DNA of 64,000 nt. Source: Pedobacter sp. SL55. GTDB taxonomy: Bacteria; Bacteroidota; Bacteroidia; Sphingobacteriales; Sphingobacteriaceae. The notes beneath the pieces are model-generated. The model made no database searches, had not been told where the DNA came from, and saw only the letters and a program-made list of their open reading frames with translations. The DNA lies in NCBI RefSeq assembly GCF_026625705.1, contig NZ_CP113059.1, positions 3,534,001-3,598,000 of the forward strand, written 5' to 3'. Position numbers and translations under genes: made by a program. Positions 53,201 to 60,500 of this stretch are shown piece by piece; the first letter of the stretch is position 1; every line of letters begins with the position of its first letter.

Positions 53201-53729
53201 AGTTAAACACCAACACGGTGTTAGCGTCTGGAACGTTAATTGTAAACTTACCATCTACATTAGTCATCTCTACCACTTTAGTGCCTTTTATACTTACCGA
53301 CACATTTGGAATAGCTAGGTTATCTTTATCCACCACAGTACCACTAACACGCAATTGTTTTTGGTTTTGTTTGCGTTCTACAATTACTACCGTGTTTCCG
53401 TTTAGGGTAAAGCTTAGTGGTTGATTTTCTAAGGCTTTGTTTAGCGCTTCGGTTAAGCTTACATTTTTAACCGATACATTTACATTGTTGATTTTTGCAA
53501 TCATACCAGAATTGTAAATGAAATTATAACCCGTTTGCTTTTCCAACTCGGTAAGTACGGTTTGTAACTTGGCGTTGGTTTTAGATAAGCTTACTTGGGC
53601 AAAAGTGCTGGCACTTGCCACCTGTAAACCTATAGCGGTCAATAAAACAAATATGAGTTTCATTACAAGTAATATTTTTTTTGGCACGCAGAAAACTCTA
53701 CGCAATAAAGAAGTATAATTTTTATACAT
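50271..53729 (-). CDS. SusC/RagA family TonB-linked outer-membrane receptor with STN domain
   Basis: 1152 residues. The long basic leader (MYKNYTSLLRRVFCVPKK) before the hydrophobic signal segment is usual for this group, so the first ATG is kept. An STN domain (about 55-115), a carboxypeptidase-D-like domain (about 130-205, VSGTVVDKDNLAIPNVSV), a plug with NEVVVTALGIKREEKSLGY and a barrel ending NFGVNLSFTF follow. It pairs with the SusD gene 9 bp downstream. The receptor would signal through the FecR and ECF sigma genes upstream, both of which are interrupted. Confidence 0.95.
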   Translation of the reverse strand: MYKNYTSLLRRVFCVPKKILLVMKLIFVLLTAIGLQVASASTFAQVSLSKTNAKLQTVLTELEKQTGYNFIYNSGMIAKINNVNVSVKNVSLTEALNKALENQPLSFTLNGNTVVIVERKQNQKQLRVSGTVVDKDNLAIPNVSVSIKGTKVVEMTNVDGKFTINVPDANTVLVFNFLGFQPTEVKVGNQTNLKIVLKESVEALNEVVVTALGIKREEKSLGYSVTQVKGEELTDALSNNWTDALTGKVAGLNMIKSGGGPAGSNKIILRGESSLSGDNSALIVVDGVVVSSKISEGNGSYLGTENPIDHGNGISDLNPEDIESVSVLKGPGAAALYGSRGSNGAIIITTKSGKENQKGLGITFNSNAVFGTINRWPDFQYEYGQGAIGSDEYYSWGATEDGPNTKNTGGAWGPKFDGQEYYQWDPNLLTRGNERTPWRPYKNNRKDYFEVSQTYTNSLSVSGGNAKTTARLSFTNLDNKWIVPNTGYARNTIALNVTQKVNDKLMISTKLSYNNKYSDNLPFIYYNNQTVMYSMIGLVPNADINWYKQYWIPGSEGLKQIRPFANGLDNVYLAVYEMLNKSNRNQLIGTISANYEFTKNLNLMVRSSIDWAAESRSQQKPKDAARFPEGMFRTQDIDQQETNTDFLLNYKHKIGKDIEASYSAGGSLMMNRYKIVSLSADRLRYPGIYTFANVQDRVEANSRTIEYAVNSLYGLAQFAYKNYLFLDFTGRNDWASVLASEFSTENVSFFYPSVNLSGLVSEMFSLPKAISFFKLRASWSQVGGGGVTPYLTGYNYISKAVYSSGMANPTFIANEDLKNELSTTLEFGADIRLFKSRLGLDATYYRSNIKNQILNVPLDRATGYNYSVMNSGLVQNKGIELALNGVPLKSAKGLNWDMSVTFAANRNKIVSLADSVANYVMQTGPRGSMEARVGGRMGDLYGTYYLRSPDGQIIYNSQGYPELTTEAFYLGRATPDFNWGVVNNFRYKQWRLKVLVDGQYGAVAYSHTHAAASIAGKLTNSLPGRYTGIIGKGVQQNPDGTFRPNDVVAEEIGTYYNEHFNSDNVEANTFSTDFIKLRELRLDYTLSAKFLKKIKFQKAVVGVYGRDLFVWSDWPAYDPEFGTLGNSDIQRGFEVGQFPSTRNFGVNLSFTF

Positions 53730-53857
53730 TTGAAATACGGGTTTAATTGATCTGTCTCTTCTCGTTTCAGTTTAGTTACCTGCAAAGCATTTTTGCTTTA
53801 CAATCGGGAGAGGGTCCAAGCTCTCCTGATTTTTTGCAACCGTTATAGATAGAAATA

Positions 53858-54285
53858 TTACTGCATTACAGTTACCCTCCTTCCTTCTATCTTAAATTTC
53901 ACAGTTCCAGTTAACTCTAAGCTGCTCAGCAACTCTGCAAGCGAACTGGTTTTTACATATTTCCCACCAAATGCCTCTTTAGTTACCTGCCCTTGGTAGG
54001 TCACATCTATATGATACCATCTGCTAATTTTCTTCATGATCTCATCAATAGGTTCATTTCTGAAGATGAAATACCCATTTTTCCAATCCATTACTTCATC
54101 AGCATCGAAGTTTCGTTGAGTTAATACCGCCGCTTTGTTGGCAAGTGAAGCTTGTTGTCCAGGTTTAAGCAATAGCGATGAATTTTGGTAACTGGCTTTA
54201 ATTGCACCTTCTAATAAGCTTGCCTCTACAGCTTGGTCATCTTCATAAGCCGATACGTTAAAATGTGTACCTAGTAGCTTGTACA
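53858..54285 (-). pseudogene. C-terminal part of a FecR anti-sigma factor (frameshifted)
   Basis: From just after the frameshift near 54277 the frame reads LGTHFNVSAYEDDQAVEASL, then KPGQQASLANK, then a DUF4974 domain ending RRVTVMQ. This is the C-terminal half of the FecR encoded by 54258-55061. An internal ATG at 54172 could not give a working anti-sigma factor alone because membrane helix and FecR core are lost. Confidence 0.75.
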
Positions 54286-55061
54286 GTCATTTGTTTTGCA
54301 CTTAATACGAAGGGTTGTTTTTTGTTATGTGCTACTTCAAAATAGGCTTCTCCAGATAGCTCTACTTTTCTTTCGGTACCTTTAAATACCGCAGGAAATT
54401 TTAATGATGATTTTGCATTTAGCCAAACTTTAGTACCGTCTGATAGTACTACTTGATAATTACTTCCCACAGGTGTGGTTATGGTATTGTAGGCTAATTC
54501 GCCATTATCTACAACCTTACTTAGGTCATAAACCAGTTGTCCGTCTTTATTTTTAATGATAGATACTTGATCTTCGGTAACAATTTTGCCGAATTTTGCC
54601 TCATCTAAAATGAGTTCTTTCCCATTAGAAAGTTTTAAAGTAACATGCGTTTGGTTTACGCTTGTTTTTACCGATTTCTGGGCATAGTTATGAACAGAAA
54701 CGTCTTTAACACTCCCATTATTAAATTTAGCTAGGTATATACTTAGTCCTATGCCGCAACAAATTAACAAAACAGCAGCAGCATAATAATACCACGCTTT
54801 TAAACGGTTTTGCTTAACTGAAATGGATTTAGTTGTATCATTGGCTGAAGAAAAACGAGGATGCGCAATAATTTGCTGGTACACCCCACTATCCATTTCG
54901 GTTGGGGCGTCAACATTGTTCCAAGTGTTCTTAAATTGGGTATCAATTGCCTGTTCATCATTAGTTTCCGAAAGTAATTCAGCCAGTTCTTCGAGTTCTT
55001 GCTTATTAATTTCGTTATCAACCAACAATTTTAAAAGAAATTGCAGTCTGTTATTTTTCAA
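54258..55061 (-). CDS. FecR family anti-sigma factor (N-terminal part; frame broken)
   Basis: 267 residues: cytoplasmic sigma-binding region (1-90), a membrane helix (about 91-110, YYYAAAVLLICCGIGLSIYL) and the first part of the FecR domain with PVGSNYQVVLSDGTKVWL, GEAYFEVAH. The frame ends in ATRYTF* where the family has VLGTHFNV; an extra base near 54277 explains this. Removing it joins the C-terminal part at 53858-54285, giving a normal length of about 400 residues. Confidence 0.82.
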   Translation of the reverse strand: MKNNRLQFLLKLLVDNEINKQELEELAELLSETNDEQAIDTQFKNTWNNVDAPTEMDSGVYQQIIAHPRFSSANDTTKSISVKQNRLKAWYYYAAAVLLICCGIGLSIYLAKFNNGSVKDVSVHNYAQKSVKTSVNQTHVTLKLSNGKELILDEAKFGKIVTEDQVSIIKNKDGQLVYDLSKVVDNGELAYNTITTPVGSNYQVVLSDGTKVWLNAKSSLKFPAVFKGTERKVELSGEAYFEVAHNKKQPFVLSAKQMTVQATRYTF

Positions 55062-55183
55062 GTTTGATTTGGCTTTTAGCCTCGCAAATTACGGTGCTAT
55101 GTAAGGAATACGTTTATATGGGCAAATAAGACTAGTCTGATAAAAAATATCCGACTAAAAATTATTAAAACACTAATAAACAG

Positions 55184-55627
55184 TTAATTAATTTTAACAA
55201 AAAAACTTATTATACAGAATAAGTAAAGCATTTCTTGATTATCGAAATGTGTTTTTAGCTTTTTAACAGCTACCATGAGATGGTTCTTTACTGTATTTTT
55301 AGACAAACTAAGTTGCTCTGCAATTTCTTCGTAACTAAGCCCTTCCACTCTACTCAGTCTAAAAACCGTTTGCTGTTGCTTTGGCAATTCGTTAATTGCC
55401 TTTTCGGCAAAAACAAGCATATCCGAAAAAATTACTTGTTCTTCTGTTTCGTTGTGCTGCTCGTTAACCATGGCTAACAATTTAGCTCTCATCGCACTAG
55501 CACTTACTACTTTCCTTAGTTGATCGAGCACTAAACGCTTTGCAATGGTAAACAAGTAAGGCTCTAAAGCTCTATTTTCATCAAATTTTTGACGGTTTTC
55601 CCACAAGGCAAGAAATGTTTCTTGCAC
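55184..55627 (-). CDS. ECF (FecI-like) RNA polymerase sigma factor, N-terminus interrupted
   Basis: 147 residues from a GTG at 55627, covering part of region 2 (QETFLALWENR) and region 4 (LSYEEIAEQLSLSKNTVKNHL). The coding frame clearly continues upstream as SIEQIKGFREGNELAFRCIY through to a position near 55757. It then meets an in-frame TAA (complement of 55760-55762) seven codons after an ATG at 55780. Either translation begins at a rare ATT codon (55756), or the gene has a nonsense or indel lesion. The intact protein would be about 198 residues. It would drive the downstream FecR-SusC-SusD operon. Confidence 0.75.
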   Translation of the reverse strand: MQETFLALWENRQKFDENRALEPYLFTIAKRLVLDQLRKVVSASAMRAKLLAMVNEQHNETEEQVIFSDMLVFAEKAINELPKQQQTVFRLSRVEGLSYEEIAEQLSLSKNTVKNHLMVAVKKLKTHFDNQEMLYLFCIISFFVKIN

Positions 55628-55946
55628 AATTTCTTCGCTTTGCTGTTTTTCTTTTAAAAAACTAAAAGCGAAAGCATAAACATTTGGGCTAAAATGTGAG
55701 TAAATGCATCGAAAAGCAAGTTCATTTCCTTCTCGAAAACCTTTGATTTGTTCAATGCTTTAAAGTCCGAAAAGGGTCATAGCTTTAAAACTATTGATTG
55801 CAATTGATGTTTAATTGTTACGTTTACTTTCTTTTCAAGACAAAACACTTTATAAAAGTAATAAAAAGAAAACCAACACACAACAAAAACTATTTAACTT
55901 AAAATCTTTTGTTTTATGAAATAGGTAGATCACGCTGTAAAAATAA

Positions 55947-55977
55947 CCATCTTAATGTTAAGCAATTATTAAGATGG
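55947..55977. other. Hairpin upstream of the kinase fragment
   Basis: CCATCTTAAT (55947-55956) pairs exactly with ATTAAGATGG (55968-55977) across 11 nt. No T-run follows. It may be the 5' structure of the kinase transcript or a leftover terminator. Confidence 0.4.
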
Positions 55978-56019
55978 CGTTAGCAAAAAGCACTTACCTC
56001 ATCATCAGCTTAAACTCTT

Positions 56020-56769
56020 TTGGCGCTATTTCTCTGCACCAAATTAACCGTATTTCTGAGAGTACTTGCCCTTATTCTAAAAGACAACAACCACTCGTTA
56101 CAGTATGCCAAAGAGATGCGGCTGTTAATAGATCGTGATAGCCTGCAACAAAACAAATCGATAATTGCATTTAAAGAACTGCTAGAGAAAGAAAAGCAGA
56201 ATATTACTGAGCCTGGCGAAAAAGAAGCCGTGTTACAACTTTTTAACCCCCTAGAGCTCTTTTTAGCAACTAGGAACAGTGCGCAACTGGCACATATCAT
56301 TAAGCTGAATGTGATACAGAGCGATGCTTTGGAGATTTTAGACTATGCATTAAATGCAGTAAAACTACAAGCCCAACAAAAAGAGATTACATTTAATATA
56401 GACGTACCACAGCAGTTACCAATGTTATGGGCAGATCAAGAGAAAACAGCATGGGTATTGATCAACTTTTTAAACAATGCCATTAGGTATAGCGGCGCTC
56501 ACTCTAAGATAGATATTGGTGTGATACTGAATGAGCAATGGATTACTTTTAAGGTAAAAGATTATGGTAAAGGCATAGCCGAACAATATAAGAACGACTT
56601 ATTTAAACGTTATTTCCAAGTCCCTACTGATGGGCAGCATAAATCTGGTTCTGGCTTGAGTTTAAGTATATCCAAAGATTTTATTGAAGCTCAGCAAGGT
56701 AAAATTTGGGTAGAAAGTGAGTTGGGAGAAGGCAATTGTTTTAGCTTCTCGTTGCCTATAGCCAAGTAA
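56020..56769 (+). CDS. Truncated sensor histidine kinase (HATPase domain)
   Basis: 249 codons from a TTG start; no good ATG exists. The last 150 residues are a clear HATPase domain: N box NFLNNAIRYS, G1 box DYGKGIA, G2 box GSGLSLSISK, and GEGNCFSFSLPI at the end. The first 90 residues lack a recognisable H-box (SHELRTP type) and sensor or membrane segments, so autophosphorylation is not expected. It is probably the 3' remnant of a larger kinase gene, or a stand-alone ATPase fragment. No response regulator is adjacent. Confidence 0.55.
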   Translation: MALFLCTKLTVFLRVLALILKDNNHSLQYAKEMRLLIDRDSLQQNKSIIAFKELLEKEKQNITEPGEKEAVLQLFNPLELFLATRNSAQLAHIIKLNVIQSDALEILDYALNAVKLQAQQKEITFNIDVPQQLPMLWADQEKTAWVLINFLNNAIRYSGAHSKIDIGVILNEQWITFKVKDYGKGIAEQYKNDLFKRYFQVPTDGQHKSGSGLSLSISKDFIEAQQGKIWVESELGEGNCFSFSLPIAK

Positions 56770-57191
56770 TAAAAACAGGTAAATTGTATTGATTTTTAGT
56801 TACAGCATTGGAAATGAGCGCCTCAAACCCTTTACCTGATAGTAAGAATTTTCATCCCTAACTATTTTTCAAAAAAATATAGCTTAACTAATTAATGGGC
56901 TTTATTGATGGTTAGATTTGTCCTGAAAAAAGAAATGGAGATAGAACCGAAGTCCTACCCCCATCATCTAAATTAACGCTCTCGAGGACAAATATACGGC
57001 AGTTTTTGATAATTCAAATTATATCTCTATTTTTTTAAAAAAACCTTAGCACTTTTAAGAATTATCTATTCTAACAACTGATCTAAAAAAGTATATAAAA
57101 CCATAAAAAAGTGATTAAAATCACAAAATAAACCGGTTTTATAAGTAAATAATACCATTTTAAAATCATAAAACACCATCAAAAATCTTAA
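56770..57191. other. Intergenic region with a possible phosphodiester-glycosidase remnant
   Basis: On the - strand, about 56992-56915 reads FVLESVNLDDGGRTSVL, close to the NAGPA signature EAINLDGGGSSTFV of the gene at 42091-43011. The piece is bounded by inverted ATTTGTCCT (56916-56924) and AGGACAAAT (56985-56993). No longer match was found on either side, and the rest is AT-rich sequence without genes. Confidence 0.35.
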
Positions 57192-57208
57192 TATATTTGA
57201 TAAATTTG
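57192..57208 (+). promoter_or_regulatory. Overlapping -7 boxes upstream of the AraC-family gene
   Basis: TATATTTG (57192-57199) and TAAATTTG (57201-57208) both match TAnnTTTG, about 87-96 bp before the ATG at 57295. Confidence 0.4.
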
Positions 57209-57294
57209 TGACAGAAAATGTTAGACAAAAATTAGTTGTTTTTAGATGCAGCTATTTATTTGAAAGCAATAGTATAGCGCAAGCGTAAGAATAG

Positions 57295-58185
57295 ATGAGA
57301 AATCGCATACCTGTTTATGATATTCAAAACTTTTCAGCGTACAAAAACGATGGGATTTTGGTAAGCAGATTTGGCTACTACGCAAAACAACACCAGCATC
57401 TACATAGTGCGCATCGTCATAGTTTTTACCACCTTGTATTTTTTACCAAAGGCACTGGCAAACAACAAATAGATTTTAGAACATTTGATGTAAAACCCAA
57501 CCTTATCTACTTTATGGTACCTGGCCAAGTACACAGTTGGGATTTCGAAAGTGAGCCAGACGGCTATTTGATTAATTTTTCTGCTGCCTACTTTAGTTCG
57601 CTTTTATTAAAACAAGATTATTTAGACAAATTTAATTTTTTTAGTGGTAAGCCAGAAGAACAGGTTTTAGTTTTAAACCATGATACAAGCGATAAGCTAA
57701 TTTCTATTTTTGAGGAAATTTTAAACGAGGGAAACACCGATAAACCTATAAATGACGATTTGGTTAGGGTGCAATTATTACGTTTACTGATAGAAGTTGC
57801 AAGAACTTCTAACTCATCTAGCAAGCAAGACAACAACCCGTACAACCACACCATTTTACGAAATTTCCAACAATTGGTTGAGCAAAACTATACCAACCTA
57901 AGGCTGCCCAAACAATATGCAGCCCTGCTATACATTACGCCAAATCACTTAAACGCCCTTTGTAATGATTTTTTGGGAGTTTCAGCAGGCAAGTTAATTA
58001 GAGATCGGGTTATACTTGAAGCCAAACGTTTATTAATCAATCTCGATTTAAGGGTGGTAGAAATTGCTGACCAACTCAATTTCGACGACCAATCTTACTT
58101 TGTTAAATTCTTTAAAAAATACGAGGGAACTACGCCCGATAAGTTTAGAAAACAATATATAACCACAGCAAATGGAACCAAATAA
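57295..58185 (+). CDS. AraC family transcriptional regulator
   Basis: 296 residues. The N-terminal cupin-like ligand-binding domain (about 25-110, HRHSFYHLVFFTKGTGKQ) is followed by a C-terminal pair of helix-turn-helix motifs (about 195-290, LYITPNHLNALCNDFLG and VVEIADQLNFDDQSYFVKFF). The inducer and targets are not known; neither neighbour is an obvious sugar pathway. Its end overlaps the DUF983 gene by 14 bp, so the two are translationally coupled. Confidence 0.92.
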   Translation: MRNRIPVYDIQNFSAYKNDGILVSRFGYYAKQHQHLHSAHRHSFYHLVFFTKGTGKQQIDFRTFDVKPNLIYFMVPGQVHSWDFESEPDGYLINFSAAYFSSLLLKQDYLDKFNFFSGKPEEQVLVLNHDTSDKLISIFEEILNEGNTDKPINDDLVRVQLLRLLIEVARTSNSSSKQDNNPYNHTILRNFQQLVEQNYTNLRLPKQYAALLYITPNHLNALCNDFLGVSAGKLIRDRVILEAKRLLINLDLRVVEIADQLNFDDQSYFVKFFKKYEGTTPDKFRKQYITTANGTK

Positions 58186-58594
58186 AGAAACACAATACTA
58201 CGTATCGCAATGGAAAGGCTTTTCTAATGCTAAATGCCCTAGATGTAGAGTAGGAAATGCTTTTATAGGCAATACCTATAGTTTAAAAATGCAGAAAATG
58301 AACGAATTTTGTCCACATTGTGGATTGAAGTTTGAACGTGAGCCAGGCTATTTTTATGTAGCCATGTTTGTGAGCTACGCGATGAACGTTGCCGAAATGG
58401 TTACTGCCGGCGTAGCTGCTTATATTTTTGGCTTAACGTTAGAGTACGATAATCTTTGGTATTTTATTGCGGTGTTATTTTTTACCACATTAATATTTGC
58501 GCCATTTAATTACCGTTATTCGAGAATGATTTTGCTGTATTGGCTTTCTCCAAATCTAAATTACGAGCCTTTAAGAAGTGCGCCAAAAAAATAG
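58172..58594 (+). CDS. DUF983 family membrane protein
   Basis: 140 residues. Two CxxC pairs near the N-terminus (CPRC, CPHC), as in the zinc-ribbon part of DUF983, precede the conserved EPGYFYVAMFVSYAMN and two membrane helices (about 55-80 and 90-110). Function is unknown. It overlaps the AraC-family gene by 14 bp and ends before a terminator. Confidence 0.88.
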   Translation: MEPNKETQYYVSQWKGFSNAKCPRCRVGNAFIGNTYSLKMQKMNEFCPHCGLKFEREPGYFYVAMFVSYAMNVAEMVTAGVAAYIFGLTLEYDNLWYFIAVLFFTTLIFAPFNYRYSRMILLYWLSPNLNYEPLRSAPKK

Positions 58595-58600
58595 ACAAAA

Positions 58601-58630
58601 AAAGGTGTTTTGATTTACTTAAACACCTTT
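58601..58630 (+). terminator. Terminator after the DUF983 gene
   Basis: AAAGGTGTTT (58601-58610) and AAACACCTTT (58621-58630) form a 10-bp stem with a 10-nt loop. An A-run precedes it, so the - strand would give a U-run: probably bidirectional for the small gene on the other strand. Confidence 0.65.
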
Positions 58631-58650
58631 ACCTTTGCTATTTACCAAAA

Positions 58651-58869
58651 TTAAAAGATAGCGTACCTGTAACTTTTCATTTCGTCCCACTTCTGCTCAG
58701 AAAGCTTTACTTTGGAAATTCCATTTTTTTCATCCTGCTTTTGCTTTTCAGCTTTTTCTTTACGCTCGTTAACATAGCGCTGCGCTATATCTGTAGCATA
58801 ATTTTTAGACGTTTCGTTTGAACTATTATGATCGTTAGCAACCTCGTGTAAAAGAAATTTTTCGCCCAT
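58651..58869 (-). CDS. Small charged hypothetical protein
   Basis: 72 residues, rich in Lys, Glu and Asn (MGEKFLLHEVANDHNSSNE at the start), with no hydrophobic segment and a helical middle (AQRYVNERKEKAEKQKQDEK). The composition looks like a real soluble protein, while the overlapping + strand frame is a low-complexity Phe/Leu stretch. It is convergent with the DUF983 gene. No family recognised. Confidence 0.6.
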   Translation of the reverse strand: MGEKFLLHEVANDHNSSNETSKNYATDIAQRYVNERKEKAEKQKQDEKNGISKVKLSEQKWDEMKSYRYAIF

Positions 58870-59100
58870 CTTAGTAAGTTTTTAATGAAGTATATGCGTA
58901 AAACATCTATTTATTAAAATTGTTTTTACAATACTAAAATAAAACACACCATTAAACAAAATGTTATTTAAAAGTTAAAATTAACTTCATGTAATTCTGT
59001 TATTTATCGTCCAATTTATATAGCATATCTTGAAATAAATTATCTGCCTATGAGTTGAAATTATGCTTCGCTGCTTAATACCTAATTGAAGTAAGCAACA

Positions 59101-59136
59101 AATTAAAAAAGGTTGCCAGTATAAACTAACAACCTT
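59101..59136 (-). terminator. Terminator of the cys operon
   Basis: On the - strand AAGGTTG pairs with CAACCTT (59130-59136 with 59109-59115), followed by a run of six T (complement of 59105-59110). It lies 30 bp after the cysN stop codon. Confidence 0.75.
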
Positions 59137-59165
59137 ATTTCCACCTACTATTTAGTATCAAAAAA

Positions 59166-60416
59166 TTAATCGGCCAAAGCCCTAAACATAGTAGCACCAA
59201 CCGTTAAATTTGTTCTGCTATCAATTAATATTGCCGAGCCATTGGCTTTGCTATCGTCATAAAAATCGAACGGCAAATGATCTGCAGTTTTAAGCACTAC
59301 CCTACCAATGTCGTTCAGTTTAAATTCTTCTGCCGAATGTTTTTCTAAAGTGTTGATATCTACTTTGTAAACTACTTCTGCAATTTTGCATTTAGTTACC
59401 TTACTGTTGTGCTGCAATAAATAAGTAATCGAAGTATCCAAAGCTTTGCTATCCATCCAACATAAATCTGCCTCTACCAATTTGCTTTCTTGCGGCAAAG
59501 CCGATGAGTTTACAATGGTATCGCCACGGCTAATATCTACATCGGTAGCTAAATGTATAGTTACAGATTGTCCAGAAGAAGCTTCCCCCAGTTCCTTATC
59601 AAAAAACTCTATTTTACTGATGGTAGAACTAGCACCCGATGGCAACACCGTAATTTTATCGTTCACTTTAAAAGTGCCGCTTACTATCCTACCAGCGTAA
59701 CCTCTGTAATCGTGCAGTTCATCAGTTTGTGGCCTAATAACCCATTGCACAGGCATTCTGGCTTTGTCAGATTGCGTTTGTACATCGGTGTCTACCTGCT
59801 CCAAGAAATGCAGCAAGCTCTCGCCATGGTACCAACTCATTCGTTCAGACTGGTGCACAATGTTATCGCCTTTCAAAGCACTTACCGGAATGTAGGTTAC
59901 ATCTTGCAGCTTCAATTCCTCCGCGAGAGTTTTATATTTTTGGGTAATGGCATCAAACACCGTTTCGCTATAATCTACCATATCCATTTTGTTTACGGCC
60001 ACCACCACGTGTTTAATTCCCAACAGAGAAACCAAATAAGAATGGCGAATGGTTTGCTCTACCACGCCGTTTCTAGCATCTACTAAAATAATGGCCAGAT
60101 TTGCCGTAGAAGCACCTGTAACCATGTTTCTAGTGTATTGGATATGTCCAGGCGTATCGGCAATAATGAATTTTCGCTTGTCCGTTTGGAAATATTTATA
60201 GGCTACATCAATGGTAATGCCCTGCTCACGTTCGGCTCTTAAACCATCTGTTAAAATGGCCAAATCTACCGTTCCATCGTCGTTTTTTCTATTTGCATTC
60301 TGTATTGCTTCCAGCTGATCTGCCAAAATAGAATCTGTATCGTATAATAAACGGCCAATCAATGTGCTTTTGCCATCATCTACACTGCCTGCCGTAAAAA
60401 ATTTAAGTATGTTCAT
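59166..60416 (-). CDS. cysN: Sulfate adenylyltransferase subunit 1 (GTPase)
   Basis: A 416-residue EF-Tu-like GTPase. The P-loop GSVDDGKST is at 10-18, switch-region DTPGH near residue 93 and NKMD follow; beta-barrel domains make up the C-terminal half. With CysD it makes APS from ATP and sulfate, driven by GTP hydrolysis. No fused APS-kinase domain is present, which agrees with the APS-reductase type of CysH encoded upstream. It is the last gene of the operon. Confidence 0.96.
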   Translation of the reverse strand: MNILKFFTAGSVDDGKSTLIGRLLYDTDSILADQLEAIQNANRKNDDGTVDLAILTDGLRAEREQGITIDVAYKYFQTDKRKFIIADTPGHIQYTRNMVTGASTANLAIILVDARNGVVEQTIRHSYLVSLLGIKHVVVAVNKMDMVDYSETVFDAITQKYKTLAEELKLQDVTYIPVSALKGDNIVHQSERMSWYHGESLLHFLEQVDTDVQTQSDKARMPVQWVIRPQTDELHDYRGYAGRIVSGTFKVNDKITVLPSGASSTISKIEFFDKELGEASSGQSVTIHLATDVDISRGDTIVNSSALPQESKLVEADLCWMDSKALDTSITYLLQHNSKVTKCKIAEVVYKVDINTLEKHSAEEFKLNDIGRVVLKTADHLPFDFYDDSKANGSAILIDSRTNLTVGATMFRALAD

Positions 60417-60424
60417 TTTCTTTT

Positions 60425-60500
60425 AGATATGAGATGTTAGATATGAGATATTAGACAGATGCGAGGTTCTCAAATCTCACATCTCAATACTCAAATCTGA
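60425..60500. repeat. Imperfect inverted repeat of TATGAGAT units in the cysN-cysD spacer
   Basis: AGATATGAGATGTTAGATAT (from 60425) and the CTCACATCTCAATACTCAAATCT side (to about 60498) are imperfect inverses. The right side resembles the ATACTCATATCT repeats in the zwf-pgl spacer. It might form a hairpin between the two coding regions. Confidence 0.45.

Noticed and set aside
58540..58821. A 93-codon + strand frame overlapping the DUF983 end
   Set aside because: It runs through the terminator hairpin, is Phe/Leu-rich, and opposes the better-supported small - strand gene.
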